A program made the translations under genes and the position numbers. Below the pieces are notes generated by a model. That model did not search any database. It was given only the letters and a program-made list of their open reading frames with translations, and was not told the origin of the DNA. A DNA stretch of 64,000 nucleotides, from NCBI RefSeq assembly GCF_023734135.1, contig NZ_AP025730.1, positions 1,488,001 through 1,552,000 of the forward strand. The letters are read 5' to 3'. Of this stretch, positions 27,297-35,465 are shown piece after piece (within the stretch, counting starts at the first letter, position 1; each line of letters opens with the position of its first letter). Source of the DNA: Sphaerotilus microaerophilus. GTDB taxonomy: Bacteria; Pseudomonadota; Gammaproteobacteria; Burkholderiales; Burkholderiaceae_C.

Positions 27297-28463
27297 ATGA
27301 CCCTGCTCGCCAAACGTGCGCTGCTCAAACTCTCTGGTGGCGCTGCGCTGGCTGCCGCCGCTGCCCTGGTCGGCTGCGGCAAGAAGGAAGAAGCGCCTGC
27401 CGCCCCCGCCGCGGCGCCGGCCTCGGTTGCGGCATCCGCCGCGGTGGCCAAGCCCGAGCCGCTGAAGGTGGCCTTCGCCTACGTCGGCCCGGTGGGCGAC
27501 GCGGGTTGGACCTTTGCGCACGACAACGCCCGCAAGGCGGTGCAGGCCGAGTTCGGCGACCGGATCGTCACCACCTTTGTCGAGAACGTGCCCGAGTCGG
27601 CCGACGCCGAGCGGGTGATGCGCGACCTGGTCGGCCAGGGCAACAAGCTGATCTTCGGTACCACCTTCGGCTATATGGAGCCGATGCTCAAGGTCGCGGC
27701 CGACAGCAAGGACGTCAAGTTCGAGCATGCCACCGGCTACAAGGCGGCCGAGAACATGCGCACCTACGACAGCCGGACCTACGAGGGCGCCTACATGGCT
27801 GGCGTGATCGCCGGCCGGATGACCAAGTCCAACGTGCTGGGCGTGGTCGGCTCCATCCCCATCCCCGAGGTGATCCGCAACATCAACAGCTTCACCCTGG
27901 GCGCGCAGAGCGTGAACCCCAAGGTCCGGACCAAGGTGGTGTGGGTGAACAAGTGGTTCGATCCGCCCAAGGAAGGCGAGGGCGCGGCCAGCCTGATTTC
28001 CGGCGGCGCGGACGTGCTGTTCCAGAACACCGATTCCAGCGCGGTGCTGCAGAAGGCCGAGGAGAAGGGCAAGTTTGCCTTCGGCTGGGATTCGGACATG
28101 AGCAAGTTCGGCCCCAAGGCGCACCTGGCCTCGGCCGTGATCAACTGGACGCCGTACTACAAGAAGGCCATCGACGACGCCCTCACCGGCAGCTGGGCCA
28201 CCGGCTCGCAGTGGTGGGGCGTCAAGGAGGGGGCGATCGACATCGTCTCGGTCTCCGACACCGTGCCGGCCGACGCGAAGGCGCAGGTCGAGAAGGTCAA
28301 GGCCGGCCTGAAGGATGGCAGCTTCGTGATCTGGAAGGGCCCGATCGTCGGCCAGGACGGCAAGGAAGCGCTGGCCAAGGACGCGGTGGCCGACGACAAG
28401 TTCCTCGGCGGCATCAACTTCTACGTCAAGGGCGTGGACGGCAAGATCCCCAGCGGCAAGTGA
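27297..28463 (+). CDS. BMP-family substrate-binding lipoprotein
   Basis: A 388-residue protein with a type II signal peptide: a hydrophobic stretch and lipobox L-V-G-C with acylated Cys at residue 27. An Ala/Pro-rich linker follows, then a Med/BMP-type periplasmic binding domain (V-A-F-A-Y-V-G-P-V-G-D-A-G-W-T; Y-E-G-A-Y-M-A-G-V-I-A-G). The family binds nucleosides or related purines and delivers them to the permeases encoded upstream. The gene is the last of the operon and is separated from the permease by ~100 bp with a dyad, suggesting separate tuning of its expression. AAGGAG lies upstream of the ATG. Confidence 0.9.
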   Translation: MTLLAKRALLKLSGGAALAAAAALVGCGKKEEAPAAPAAAPASVAASAAVAKPEPLKVAFAYVGPVGDAGWTFAHDNARKAVQAEFGDRIVTTFVENVPESADAERVMRDLVGQGNKLIFGTTFGYMEPMLKVAADSKDVKFEHATGYKAAENMRTYDSRTYEGAYMAGVIAGRMTKSNVLGVVGSIPIPEVIRNINSFTLGAQSVNPKVRTKVVWVNKWFDPPKEGEGAASLISGGADVLFQNTDSSAVLQKAEEKGKFAFGWDSDMSKFGPKAHLASAVINWTPYYKKAIDDALTGSWATGSQWWGVKEGAIDIVSVSDTVPADAKAQVEKVKAGLKDGSFVIWKGPIVGQDGKEALAKDAVADDKFLGGINFYVKGVDGKIPSGK

Positions 28464-28537
28464 CGCAGCGGCTGCCGGCGGGCTGAGCGCGCCGCGGCCC
28501 GCTCGTGCGGGCATTGCTCGTGGCGTTTGGATGTAAA

Positions 28538-28560
28538 ACGGTATATATTGTTTATACTGT
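28538..28560. promoter_or_regulatory. AT-rich inverted repeat, candidate operator/promoter
   Basis: ACGGTATA-N7-TATACTGT pairs at 7 of 8 positions per half-site. The sequence is a conspicuous AT island in GC-rich DNA, 23 bp before the ATG of the RHH-like protein, and includes possible -10 hexamers (TATATT, TATACT). The position fits autoregulation by the downstream product; this is inference. Confidence 0.55.
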
Positions 28561-28583
28561 TTTTCACGGAAAGGTCAGTGACC

Positions 28584-29225
28584 ATGAACACCTCGCCCGC
28601 CGCCGCCGTTTCCTCCGTCCCCGCTGCCTCTGCCGCAGCGGTGGTCGAACCCGCCGTACCGGCGACTGCCGAGCCCGCGCCGGCCGTGAAGCCGGCGCGC
28701 AAGCGGGCTGCCGCGCCAAAGCCGGCTGAAGCCGCTGCCACCGAGCCGGTGCATGCGGCAGCGTCGGCACCTGCCGCCAAGCGTGCTCCGAAGAAGATCC
28801 CCGTGGCTGTGAAGGCCGTGGCGTCGGACGCTCTCAAGCCGGTGCGCAAGCTGTCCGCCAAGGCCGCTGTGTCTGGCGACACCGCGAAGGAGGTGGTCGT
28901 CGCAAAGGGCGCTCCGCAGGCCCAGGCGGTCAAGGCGGAGGCCTCCCGCAAGCGCGACAAGCTGGTGCGCGACAGCTTCACGATGCCCAAGGGCGAATAC
29001 GCCCTGCTGGCCGACCTGAAGCAGCGCGCCACGACGCTGGCCCGCCCGGCGAAGAAGAGTGAGCTGCTGCGTGCGGGCATCAAGGCCCTCGCTGCCATGG
29101 GCGACACGGCTTTCCTGGCGGCGCTGTACGACGTGCCGGCGCTCAAGACCGGCCGTCCGGCCGCGCAGGACCTGCCTTTGCCCAAGGCCAAGGCCGGCAA
29201 GGCCGGCGCGCGTCGCGGTTCCTGA
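28584..29225 (+). CDS. Ala/Lys/Pro-rich protein with ribbon-helix-helix-like C-terminus
   Basis: A 213-residue protein; ATG 28584 was chosen over an earlier in-frame codon that lies inside the AT-rich operator-like dyad. Residues 1-125 are low complexity (Ala, Pro, Lys, Val), resembling histone H1/AlgP-like tails. The last ~85 residues are ordered: K-L-V-R-D-S-F-T-M-P-K-G-E-Y-A-L-L, then K-Q-R-A, then K-K-S-E-L-L-R-A-G-I-K-A-L. That is a beta-strand, helix, turn, helix pattern like RHH DNA-binding domains. A nucleoid-associated or autoregulatory DNA-binding role is suggested, not proven. The gene is followed closely by sixA. Confidence 0.7.
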   Translation: MNTSPAAAVSSVPAASAAAVVEPAVPATAEPAPAVKPARKRAAAPKPAEAAATEPVHAAASAPAAKRAPKKIPVAVKAVASDALKPVRKLSAKAAVSGDTAKEVVVAKGAPQAQAVKAEASRKRDKLVRDSFTMPKGEYALLADLKQRATTLARPAKKSELLRAGIKALAAMGDTAFLAALYDVPALKTGRPAAQDLPLPKAKAGKAGARRGS

Positions 29226-29260
29226 GCCCGCTGGGTTCCGGGCGGGCGGGTGACGGACCT

Positions 29261-29731
29261 ATGGACCTGTTTCTCTGGCGCCATGCCGATGCCGGTACGC
29301 CCGTCGCCGGCCCAGCGGATCTGCAGCGGCCACTGTCTGCGAAGGGCCGCCGGCAGGCGCGGCGCATGGCGGCCTGGCTGGATCGCCAACTGCCTGCCGA
29401 TGCCCGTGTGCTGGTGAGCCCGGCACTGCGTACCCGTGAGACGGCGCAGGCGCTGGGGCGCCCCAGCCGGGTGGTGGACGCATTGGGACCGGCGGCTTCG
29501 GCCGATGACCTGCTGGGCTGTGCCGGGTGGCCGGACGGTGGTGGCGCGGTGCTGTTGGTCGGACACCAGCCCGCACTCGGGCAGGCCGCCGCTCTCGTCT
29601 TGTCGGGCCTGCCCCTGGCCTGGACCCTCAAGAAAGGGTCTGTCTGGTGGCTGCGCGGCGAGCGTTCGGCCGCCGGGTTGACGGTGCTGCTGCGGGCCGT
29701 TCGCCTGCCAGTCGAGGATCAGCTACAATAG
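29261..29731 (+). CDS. sixA: SixA-type phosphohistidine phosphatase
   Basis: A 156-residue member of the histidine phosphatase superfamily. The N-terminal R-H-A-D-A replaces the usual R-H-G (as in SixA, R-H-G/A-x-A), with L-V-S-P-A-L-R-T-R-E-T-A and a second catalytic His in L-V-G-H-Q-P-A-L-G. SixA dephosphorylates phosphohistidine on HPt domains or on the nitrogen PTS protein. Its last codons overlap the putative rplM promoter. Confidence 0.85.
   Translation: MDLFLWRHADAGTPVAGPADLQRPLSAKGRRQARRMAAWLDRQLPADARVLVSPALRTRETAQALGRPSRVVDALGPAASADDLLGCAGWPDGGGAVLLVGHQPALGQAAALVLSGLPLAWTLKKGSVWWLRGERSAAGLTVLLRAVRLPVEDQLQ
29700..29729 (+). promoter_or_regulatory. Candidate sigma-70 promoter of rplM-rpsI
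   Basis: TACAAT (29724-29729) is a good -10 element at the 3' end of sixA. An imperfect -35, TTCGCC (29700-29705), lies 18 bp upstream. Transcription would start near 29736, leaving a ~140-nt leader before rplM. Confidence 0.5.
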
Positions 29732-29875
29732 TCGGCTTTCCCGGCATTGGCTGCACGGGAAGGAGCGCTACCCGGTTCGCCGGGGCACTCAGCCGGATGC
29801 CCGAGAGGCCGCCCCCCATAAGCGGCGCCGACGGTGACGGCAGCAGCCGCAAACCCCCAGCAAAGAAGATTTGCC
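29731..29875 (+). other. Structured 5' leader of rplM (candidate)
   Basis: No coding sequence is seen between the sixA stop and rplM. GTCGGC (29731-29736) can pair with GCCGAC (29827-29832), enclosing C/G-rich segments that form inner hairpins. Ribosomal protein operons often carry autoregulatory leaders; the pairing here is suggestive only. Confidence 0.35.
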
Positions 29876-30304
29876 ATGAAGACTTTCAGCGCCAAGCCGG
29901 CCGAAGTCGTGCATGAGTGGTTTGTGATTGACGCAACGGACAAGGTTCTCGGACGGGTGGCCAGCGAAGTCGCCCTCCGCCTGCGCGGCAAGCACAAGGC
30001 CATTTACACGCCTCACGTGGATACCGGTGACTTCATCGTCATCGTCAACGCGGACAAGATCCGTGTCACCGGCAACAAGGCCGAAGACAAGGTGTACTAC
30101 CGCCACACCGGTTATCCGGGCGGCATCCGTGCCACCAAGTTCAAGGACATGCAAGCCAAGCATCCGGGCCGCGCCCTGGAGAAGGCCGTCAAGGGCATGC
30201 TGCCCAAGGGTCCGCTGGGCTACGCGATGATCAAGAAGCTGAAGGTCTACGCCGGTGCCGAGCACCCGCACACCGCTCAGCAGCCCAAGACGCTGGACAT
30301 CTAA
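29876..30304 (+). CDS. rplM: 50S ribosomal protein L13
   Basis: A 142-residue protein, the standard L13 length when started at ATG 29876 (M-K-T-F-S-A-K-P). It has the conserved [16 protein letters not shown] and G-Y-P-G-G-I segments. It is an early 23S rRNA-binding protein of the large subunit. Its stop is 9 bp before rpsI, the usual L13-S9 operon. Confidence 0.98.
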   Translation: MKTFSAKPAEVVHEWFVIDATDKVLGRVASEVALRLRGKHKAIYTPHVDTGDFIVIVNADKIRVTGNKAEDKVYYRHTGYPGGIRATKFKDMQAKHPGRALEKAVKGMLPKGPLGYAMIKKLKVYAGAEHPHTAQQPKTLDI

Positions 30305-30313
30305 GGAACGGCC

Positions 30314-30706
30314 ATGATCGGTGATTGGAACTACGGCACGGGCCGCCGCAAGTCGTCGGTAGCGCGTGTGTTCATCAAGAAGGGCACGGGCCAGATCAAG
30401 GTCAATGGCAAGCCGCTGGAGCAGTACTTCGGCCGCCAGACCTCGATCATGATCGTCAAGCAGCCCCTGGTGCTGACCAACAATGTCGAGGCCTTCGACA
30501 TCCAGGTCAACGTCCATGGCGGCGGCGAATCCGGCCAAGCCGGTGCGGTGCGCCACGGCGTGACCCGCGCGCTGATCGACTACGACGCGGCGCTCAAGCC
30601 CGAGCTGAGCCACGCTGGTTTCGTGACGCGTGATGCGCGTGAAGTCGAGCGTAAAAAGGTCGGTCTGCACGGCGCTCGCCGTCGCAAGCAGTTCAGCAAG
30701 CGCTGA
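30314..30706 (+). CDS. rpsI: 30S ribosomal protein S9
   Basis: A 130-residue, full-length S9. It starts with [13 protein letters not shown] and ends with the basic tail [10 protein letters not shown] that reaches the P-site tRNA. It is cotranscribed with rplM. AAGGA lies just upstream of the ATG. Confidence 0.98.
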   Translation: MIGDWNYGTGRRKSSVARVFIKKGTGQIKVNGKPLEQYFGRQTSIMIVKQPLVLTNNVEAFDIQVNVHGGGESGQAGAVRHGVTRALIDYDAALKPELSHAGFVTRDAREVERKKVGLHGARRRKQFSKR

Positions 30707-30751
30707 CGCCACGGGTGCGTCCTGCCGGATCCGGCGGGGCGTCCCGACACG

Positions 30752-30783
30752 CAAAGCCGGTGCCAGGTGCGCCGGCTTTGTCG
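30752..30783 (+). terminator. Hairpin terminator after rpsI
   Basis: CAAAGCCGG (30752-30760) and CCGGCTTTG (30772-30780) form a 9-bp perfect stem around an 11-nt loop. The A-tract/T-tract flanks sit within the stem, with no longer T-run. The position, ~45 bp after the rpsI stop, fits termination of the ribosomal operon. Confidence 0.6.
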
Positions 30784-30913
30784 CATCTGGGGTGCGGTTG
30801 CGACTTTGTGCGCTCGATCAGTCGCAGCCGCGTGCGCATCGTGTATGGTGCGCGCCTCGGTTGGGCGGTGCCGGGCCTCCGGTGTGCCGCCGCTTCGCTA
30901 CACACGGGATTGC

Positions 30914-31627
30914 ATGCGTTGGAAGTTGTTGCGTCGTCGCCTGTCGGTGAGTGCGCCCAGGGTGACGGTCAAAAGTCGGCTGCCGTGGCCTCTGCGCTGG
31001 GTGGCGTTCGCCCTCGTGCTGGGTTTCTCGGGGGCGCTGTCGCTGTGGGCCTTCGAGTTTGGCAAGGACATCGCCGGTATCGATCGCAATGCCCAGGCCG
31101 AGCTGGTCGAGTTGCGCGCCGAGCTGGCCAAGCTGCGCAGCGAGCATGAGCGCGCGATTTCGATCGCGAACTCGGCCGACAGCCTGCTCAAGACCGAGCG
31201 CGTCTCGCAGGAAAGCCTGGCTGCCCGGGTGAAGGCACTGGAGGCCGAGAACCTCGCGCTCACGCGCGACCTGGGGTTCTTCGAAAAATTCATGCCCTCG
31301 GGCGGAGTCAACAAGGCCATGGCGCTGCGCGGCCTGCAGGCCTTCCCGGACGGAGCGGGGCGGCTGCGCTACCAAGCGTTGCTGATGGCGGCGGCAGGGC
31401 GCACTGGCGGGTTCAATGGCCGCTATGAGGTCCATCTGAGCGGCACCCAGGACGGCAAGACCTGGACGCACCATGTCGCGCAGCCCTCCCTTACCGTAAA
31501 CCTGAAACAGTATCAACGCCTGGAAGGCGTGATCGACCACCCTGCTGGCGCCATGGTAAAACAGGTGGAAATCAAGGTGCTTGACAGCGTCGGTAAGGTG
31601 CAGACCAGCGAGGTCGTACGCCTGTGA
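30914..31627 (+). CDS. Membrane-anchored coiled-coil protein of unknown function (DUF6776-like)
   Basis: A 237-residue protein from ATG 30914 (M-R-W-K-L-L-R-R-R); an upstream in-frame start would add a Cys-rich, non-conserved extension. A basic cytoplasmic N-terminus is followed by a membrane helix near residues 27-47, a coiled coil near 55-125 (L-R-A-E-L-A-K-L-R-S-E-H-E-R) and a C-terminal beta-rich domain. It is predicted periplasmic and bitopic. It lies directly upstream of the bactofilin gene; from memory this pairing recurs in Burkholderiales and suggests a shared envelope role. The family name is recalled from context and was not searched. Confidence 0.75.
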   Translation: MRWKLLRRRLSVSAPRVTVKSRLPWPLRWVAFALVLGFSGALSLWAFEFGKDIAGIDRNAQAELVELRAELAKLRSEHERAISIANSADSLLKTERVSQESLAARVKALEAENLALTRDLGFFEKFMPSGGVNKAMALRGLQAFPDGAGRLRYQALLMAAAGRTGGFNGRYEVHLSGTQDGKTWTHHVAQPSLTVNLKQYQRLEGVIDHPAGAMVKQVEIKVLDSVGKVQTSEVVRL

Positions 31628-31754
31628 ATCCGGACGTCAAGGTGGCCTATCGGCCGGCGCGGTTCGCCTTGGTGCCGTTTCGCACGAAAATGCCCAAAGG
31701 CGCCCTGGCTCGCACCCCCTGATCAAATCCCTTCAACTCCAGGAAGCTCCAGTC

Positions 31755-32174
31755 ATGTTTGGATCCAAGAAACAGCCCTCCATCAGAAGCCTGATCGGCG
31801 AGGGCACGACGGTGCAGGGGACGTTGCGTTTCGGCGACGGCCTGCGCATTGATGGCGAGGTGCAGGGTGATGTGGTGGCCAATCCGGACGACACGAGCAT
31901 CCTGGTCATCAGCGACAAAGCCAAGGTCGTCGGTACGGTGAAGGCGGGTCATGTCATCATCAACGGTACGGTGATCGGACCGGTCGAGTCCAATCACCTG
32001 CTTGAGTTGCAGCCGAAGGCGCGCATCCAGGGTGATGTCCGGTACGAATCGCTGGAGATGCACCAGGGCGCGACCATCGAAGGCGCCCTGCAGCGCATCA
32101 GCCCGGCTTCGGGTGGCACCGCCATCGAGGACAAGCCGGCGCTGAAGCTGCTGGCGGCCAACGACAAGAAGTGA
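31755..32174 (+). CDS. Bactofilin (polymer-forming cytoskeletal protein)
   Basis: A 139-residue protein from ATG 31755 (AGGAAG nine bases upstream). A short N-terminal tail (M-F-G-S-K-K-Q-P) precedes a right-handed beta-helix core with repeats G-T-T-V-Q-G-T-L-R-F-G-D-G-L-R-I-D-G-E-V-x-G and G-H-V-I-I-N-G-T-V. Bactofilins polymerise without nucleotide and scaffold cell-wall or envelope enzymes. An M23 peptidase gene lies ~1.7 kb away; bactofilins are often linked to M23 peptidases, though here other genes intervene. Confidence 0.92.
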   Translation: MFGSKKQPSIRSLIGEGTTVQGTLRFGDGLRIDGEVQGDVVANPDDTSILVISDKAKVVGTVKAGHVIINGTVIGPVESNHLLELQPKARIQGDVRYESLEMHQGATIEGALQRISPASGGTAIEDKPALKLLAANDKK

Positions 32175-32254
32175 TTTCGAGCGGGTAAACGGTCCCTTGT
32201 TTTCCGGGCACCCGATCTCTATTTAGCAGATCCAGCGTTTTTCAGGAGTTGCGC

Positions 32255-32620
32255 ATGAGTGCCGTTGCACAAGACATCCAGACCGAGATGCCCGCCCCCA
32301 TCGTCTTCACCGACAGTGCCGCTGCCAAGGTGGCCGATCTGGTGGCGGAAGAGGGCAATCCTGACCTCAAGCTGCGCGTTTTCGTGCAGGGTGGAGGCTG
32401 CTCGGGCTTCCAGTACGGGTTCACCTTCGATGAGGTGGCCAACGATGACGACACGCAGATGTCCAAGCACGGCGTGACGCTGCTGATCGATGCCATGAGT
32501 CTGCAGTACCTGGTCGGCGCCGAGATCGACTATAAGGAAGACCTGCAGGGAGCCCAGTTCGTCATCAAGAACCCGAACGCGACGACGACCTGTGGCTGTG
32601 GTTCGAGTTTCTCGACCTGA
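32255..32620 (+). CDS. erpA: Iron-sulfur cluster insertion protein ErpA
   Basis: A 121-residue A-type carrier. The three cluster-ligand cysteines are present: Cys49 in [10 protein letters not shown], and Cys113 and Cys115 in T-C-G-C-G-S-S-F. It transfers Fe-S clusters to target apoproteins. ATG 32255 has AGGAG seven bases upstream; the codon at 32249 is less likely. No isc genes are adjacent, as usual for erpA. Confidence 0.95.
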   Translation: MSAVAQDIQTEMPAPIVFTDSAAAKVADLVAEEGNPDLKLRVFVQGGGCSGFQYGFTFDEVANDDDTQMSKHGVTLLIDAMSLQYLVGAEIDYKEDLQGAQFVIKNPNATTTCGCGSSFST

Positions 32621-32666
32621 AGTGCCGTGATCGTTCCGGGCCGCGGACTCGACGCTGGCCCGCCTT

Positions 32667-32695
32667 GCAAAGAGCCGCCTCCGGGCGGCTCTTGC
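32667..32695. terminator. Bidirectional terminator between erpA and anmK
   Basis: AAGAGCCGCC (32670-32679), TCCG loop, GGCGGCTCTT (32684-32693): a perfect 10-bp stem with a stable UUCG-like loop, between two convergent genes. GCA/TGC flanks can extend it past a bulge. It can serve both strands. Confidence 0.75.
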
Positions 32696-32706
32696 GTTTG
32701 TGCGGA

Positions 32707-33858
32707 TCAGGCCGGGTAGCAGGCACCCAGTATCCGCGGGCCGAGGGCGCCGGTGACTTCTGGCAGGCTGGCCGCTTGGCGGTGGCAGTGCTGCCGCGCC
32801 AGCCAGGCGAAGGCGGCGGCCTCGACCTGCAGCGGTGGCAGACCCCGTTCTGCGGTGCCCAGGACGCAGCAGCCGGGCAGACGCTGGCCCAGGCGGCGCA
32901 TCAGGTCGTCGTTCAGGGCGCCGCCGCCGCACACCAGCAGTTCGCGGGTCGAGGGGGCGTGGCGCGCCAGATCGTTGGCGATGGCCGCTGCCGTCAGCTC
33001 GCACAGCGTGGCCTGCACGTCCTGCGCCGCGCAGGCGGAGCGTTGGGCGCCAAGGTGCCAGTGCAGCCACTCGGGATGGAAGAGGTCGCGGCCGGTGCTC
33101 TTCGGTGGCGGCGAGGCGAAATAGGGCTCGCTCAACAGCGCCTGCAGCAGCGCCGTTGCGACCTGACCGCCAGCCGACCATGCGCCCTGGGCATCGTAGG
33201 GCTGGCCGAGGTGCCGCTGCGCCCAATGGTCCAGCAGGGCGTTGCCAGGGCCGCAATCGAAACCGCGTGGCGGCTTGCCGGGTGACAGCAGCGTGAGGTT
33301 GCTGATCCCGCCGATGTTCACCACGGCCCGGGGTGGGAGTGCCGGGTCGCCGTTGCCGAAGATCGCAGCGTGGAAGGGCGGCACCAGCGGCGCGCCCTGG
33401 CCACCCGCTGCCACATCGCGGCTGCGGAAGTCGGCGATCACGTCGATGCGGCAGCGCTCGGCCAGCAGGGCGGGCTGATTGATCTGGGTGGTGTAGCCGG
33501 TGCCGTCAAAGAGGCCGGGCCGGTGGCGGATCGTCTGGCCATGGGTGCCGATGGCGCGCACGGATGACGGGCTCAGGCCCTCCAGCAGGCGCTGCACGAC
33601 CTGCGCATAGACCTCGGCCAGCGCATTGGCAGCCAGGGCGGCGCGGTGGATCTCGTCGGGGCCGGGTTGCTGCAGCCCGGCGAGCGCCGCGCGCAGGGCG
33701 GGCTCGAAGGGCAGGGCGGCGTGCCGTCGCACGCCGATCCAGCGGCCGTCCGCAGTGAAGGCGCAGAGCGCGCCATCCACCCCGTCCAGCGAGGTGCCCG
33801 ACATCAGGCCGATGTAGAGCTCCTCGCCCAGGGGGTCACTCCATGCGCGCGATGGCAA
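32707..33858 (-). CDS. anmK: Anhydro-N-acetylmuramic acid kinase
   Basis: A 383-residue sugar kinase of the hexokinase/actin fold. G-L-M-S-G-T-S-L-D-G-V-D near the N-terminus and V-N-I-G-G-I-S-N-L-T in the centre are AnmK signatures. The enzyme opens the anhydro ring and phosphorylates anhMurNAc recovered from peptidoglycan, giving MurNAc-6-phosphate. It overlaps the M23 peptidase gene by ~23 bp, an operon of cell-wall turnover functions. Confidence 0.93.
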   Translation of the reverse strand: MPSRAWSDPLGEELYIGLMSGTSLDGVDGALCAFTADGRWIGVRRHAALPFEPALRAALAGLQQPGPDEIHRAALAANALAEVYAQVVQRLLEGLSPSSVRAIGTHGQTIRHRPGLFDGTGYTTQINQPALLAERCRIDVIADFRSRDVAAGGQGAPLVPPFHAAIFGNGDPALPPRAVVNIGGISNLTLLSPGKPPRGFDCGPGNALLDHWAQRHLGQPYDAQGAWSAGGQVATALLQALLSEPYFASPPPKSTGRDLFHPEWLHWHLGAQRSACAAQDVQATLCELTAAAIANDLARHAPSTRELLVCGGGALNDDLMRRLGQRLPGCCVLGTAERGLPPLQVEAAAFAWLARQHCHRQAASLPEVTGALGPRILGACYPA

Positions 33859-35233
33859 CGGCCGGGCGAGAGGCCGAGGCGAGCTGGGTCATGGCGGTGG
33901 CCGCCACGGCTTCGAAGCGCGGCTTGGCGGCGGCGCTGAGCAGCACGGCTTCCGAGGCGCGTGCGATCTTCATCGGGTCGACCTGGCTGCCGCCCATCTT
34001 GAACTCGAAGTGCAGGTGCGGCCCGGTGGCCCAGCCCGTGGCACCGACCGCACCGATGCGCTCGCCTTGTGCGACGCGCTCGCCCTTGCGCACGGCGATC
34101 TGGCTGAGGTGGGCGTAGACCGTGCTGCGCTCGCCGCTGTGGCGCAGCACCACGACGTTGCCGTAGCCGTTCTGCACGCCTGCGAATTCGACCGTGCCTT
34201 CACCGACGGCGCGCACCGGCGTGCCGGTGGGGGCGCCGTAGTCCACGCCCAGGTGGGCCTTCCAGGTCTTCTGGATCGGGTGGAAGCGCATCGCAAAGCC
34301 GGAGGTCACGCGCGAGAAGGCCAGTGGCGACGACAGGAACAGGCGCGCCTTGCTCTGGCCGTCCGGGCCGTAGTAGCTGCCCTTGTGGTCGCCGTCCTGG
34401 AACCAGATCGCGTCGTGGTTGCGCCCGGCGTTGATGAAGCGTGCCGAGAGCACCCGGCCGCTGCCGGAGCTCCAGGTGACCGGTTCGCCATCGGCGGTGA
34501 GGGTTTCGTAGGCCACCGAGAACGTGTCGCCCTTGCGCAGTTCGCGGCGGAAGTCGATGTCCGAGCCGAAGATCTCGGCCATCTGCATCGTCACCGCATC
34601 GGGCAGGCGGGCCTCGTCGGCCGCGGCAAAGAGGCTGGACTCGATCGTGCCGGCGCCGAGGCGGACATCGCGTGCCAGCGCCACCTGCTCGCTGGAGACC
34701 GCCAGCCCCTGCGGCCCACGCCGCACCGTGGTGCGCGTGAAGTGGCTGGTGGAGTCGTCGTTGTCGGCGGCGGGCCCGCGCACCACCAGCTCGACCAACT
34801 GGCCGCCGCCGGGCGCGGCCTCGCTGCGCACATGCACCTGCTTGCCGGGGCGGCCCATCAGGATGCGCTGGGCCACCGGGTCACGGCGCAGGAACTGGGC
34901 GGCCTCGGGGTCGTTCACCCCCAGGCGCTGCAGCAGGCTGTCGGCGGTGTCGGATCCGCGGGTCAGGTCGTTGCGGTGCAGTTCGATGTCATGCTCGTCC
35001 AGTGCCGTGACCTGACTGGCGAGGTGGTTCAGCGCCACCTCCTGGCTGATCAAACGGGTGGGCGTTGGGGCGGCGTCGAGGGTGGTGAGCGGCGCGACAC
35101 CGAAGGCAGTGACCCCCGTACCGAGCAGCAGCGTGAGGACCGCGCCGCTGATGGCGCGGGGATGATGCCGAAGGGCCAACTCGACTCGCGCGGCCCAGAG
35201 GCGCGCCTGGGCGCCAGAAGCTTTGAACAACAC
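33836..35233 (-). CDS. M23-family peptidoglycan endopeptidase with membrane anchor
   Basis: About 465 residues. The best start is GTG 35233 (V-L-F-K-A-S-G-A-Q); no ATG fits, and the longer open frame upstream has no coding character. A single hydrophobic segment ([15 protein letters not shown]) near residue 30 acts as anchor or uncleaved signal. A beta-rich middle region precedes the C-terminal LytM domain with zinc ligands H-L-G-V-D-Y-G and H-L-H-F-E-F. All catalytic residues are present, so an active DD-endopeptidase (MepM/NlpD-like) is expected in the periplasm. It is divergent from tyrS and cotranscribed with anmK. Confidence 0.88.
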   Translation of the reverse strand: MLFKASGAQARLWAARVELALRHHPRAISGAVLTLLLGTGVTAFGVAPLTTLDAAPTPTRLISQEVALNHLASQVTALDEHDIELHRNDLTRGSDTADSLLQRLGVNDPEAAQFLRRDPVAQRILMGRPGKQVHVRSEAAPGGGQLVELVVRGPAADNDDSTSHFTRTTVRRGPQGLAVSSEQVALARDVRLGAGTIESSLFAAADEARLPDAVTMQMAEIFGSDIDFRRELRKGDTFSVAYETLTADGEPVTWSSGSGRVLSARFINAGRNHDAIWFQDGDHKGSYYGPDGQSKARLFLSSPLAFSRVTSGFAMRFHPIQKTWKAHLGVDYGAPTGTPVRAVGEGTVEFAGVQNGYGNVVVLRHSGERSTVYAHLSQIAVRKGERVAQGERIGAVGATGWATGPHLHFEFKMGGSQVDPMKIARASEAVLLSAAAKPRFEAVAATAMTQLASASRPAVAIARME

Positions 35234-35362
35234 TCTTGGATACTGCAAAGAGGCGGCACCAGCCGCTGGTGATCGGAGAGCCCGGCACCCCGACGGGCGG
35301 GGAGAGCGAACCGGGTGCCGGCTGGTCCAAGTCAGGCGCCCTTGGGGGGACGCTCTAGAATC

Positions 35363-35392
35363 TCGACCGCTTTCCGGCCGGCGCAGTATAAC
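35363..35392 (+). promoter_or_regulatory. Candidate promoter of tyrS
   Basis: TCGACC (35363-35368) and TATAAC (35387-35392) are 18 bp apart and ~70 bp upstream of the tyrS ATG. The match to sigma-70 is moderate. The divergent M23 gene must have its own promoter in the same ~230-bp gap. Confidence 0.35.
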
Positions 35393-35465
35393 GACGTGCC
35401 TCGGCGTTACAAGCGTAAAGACCTGTAGCACGTTTTCAACCCCCTGTCCTTCCACCCTGTTGCGC

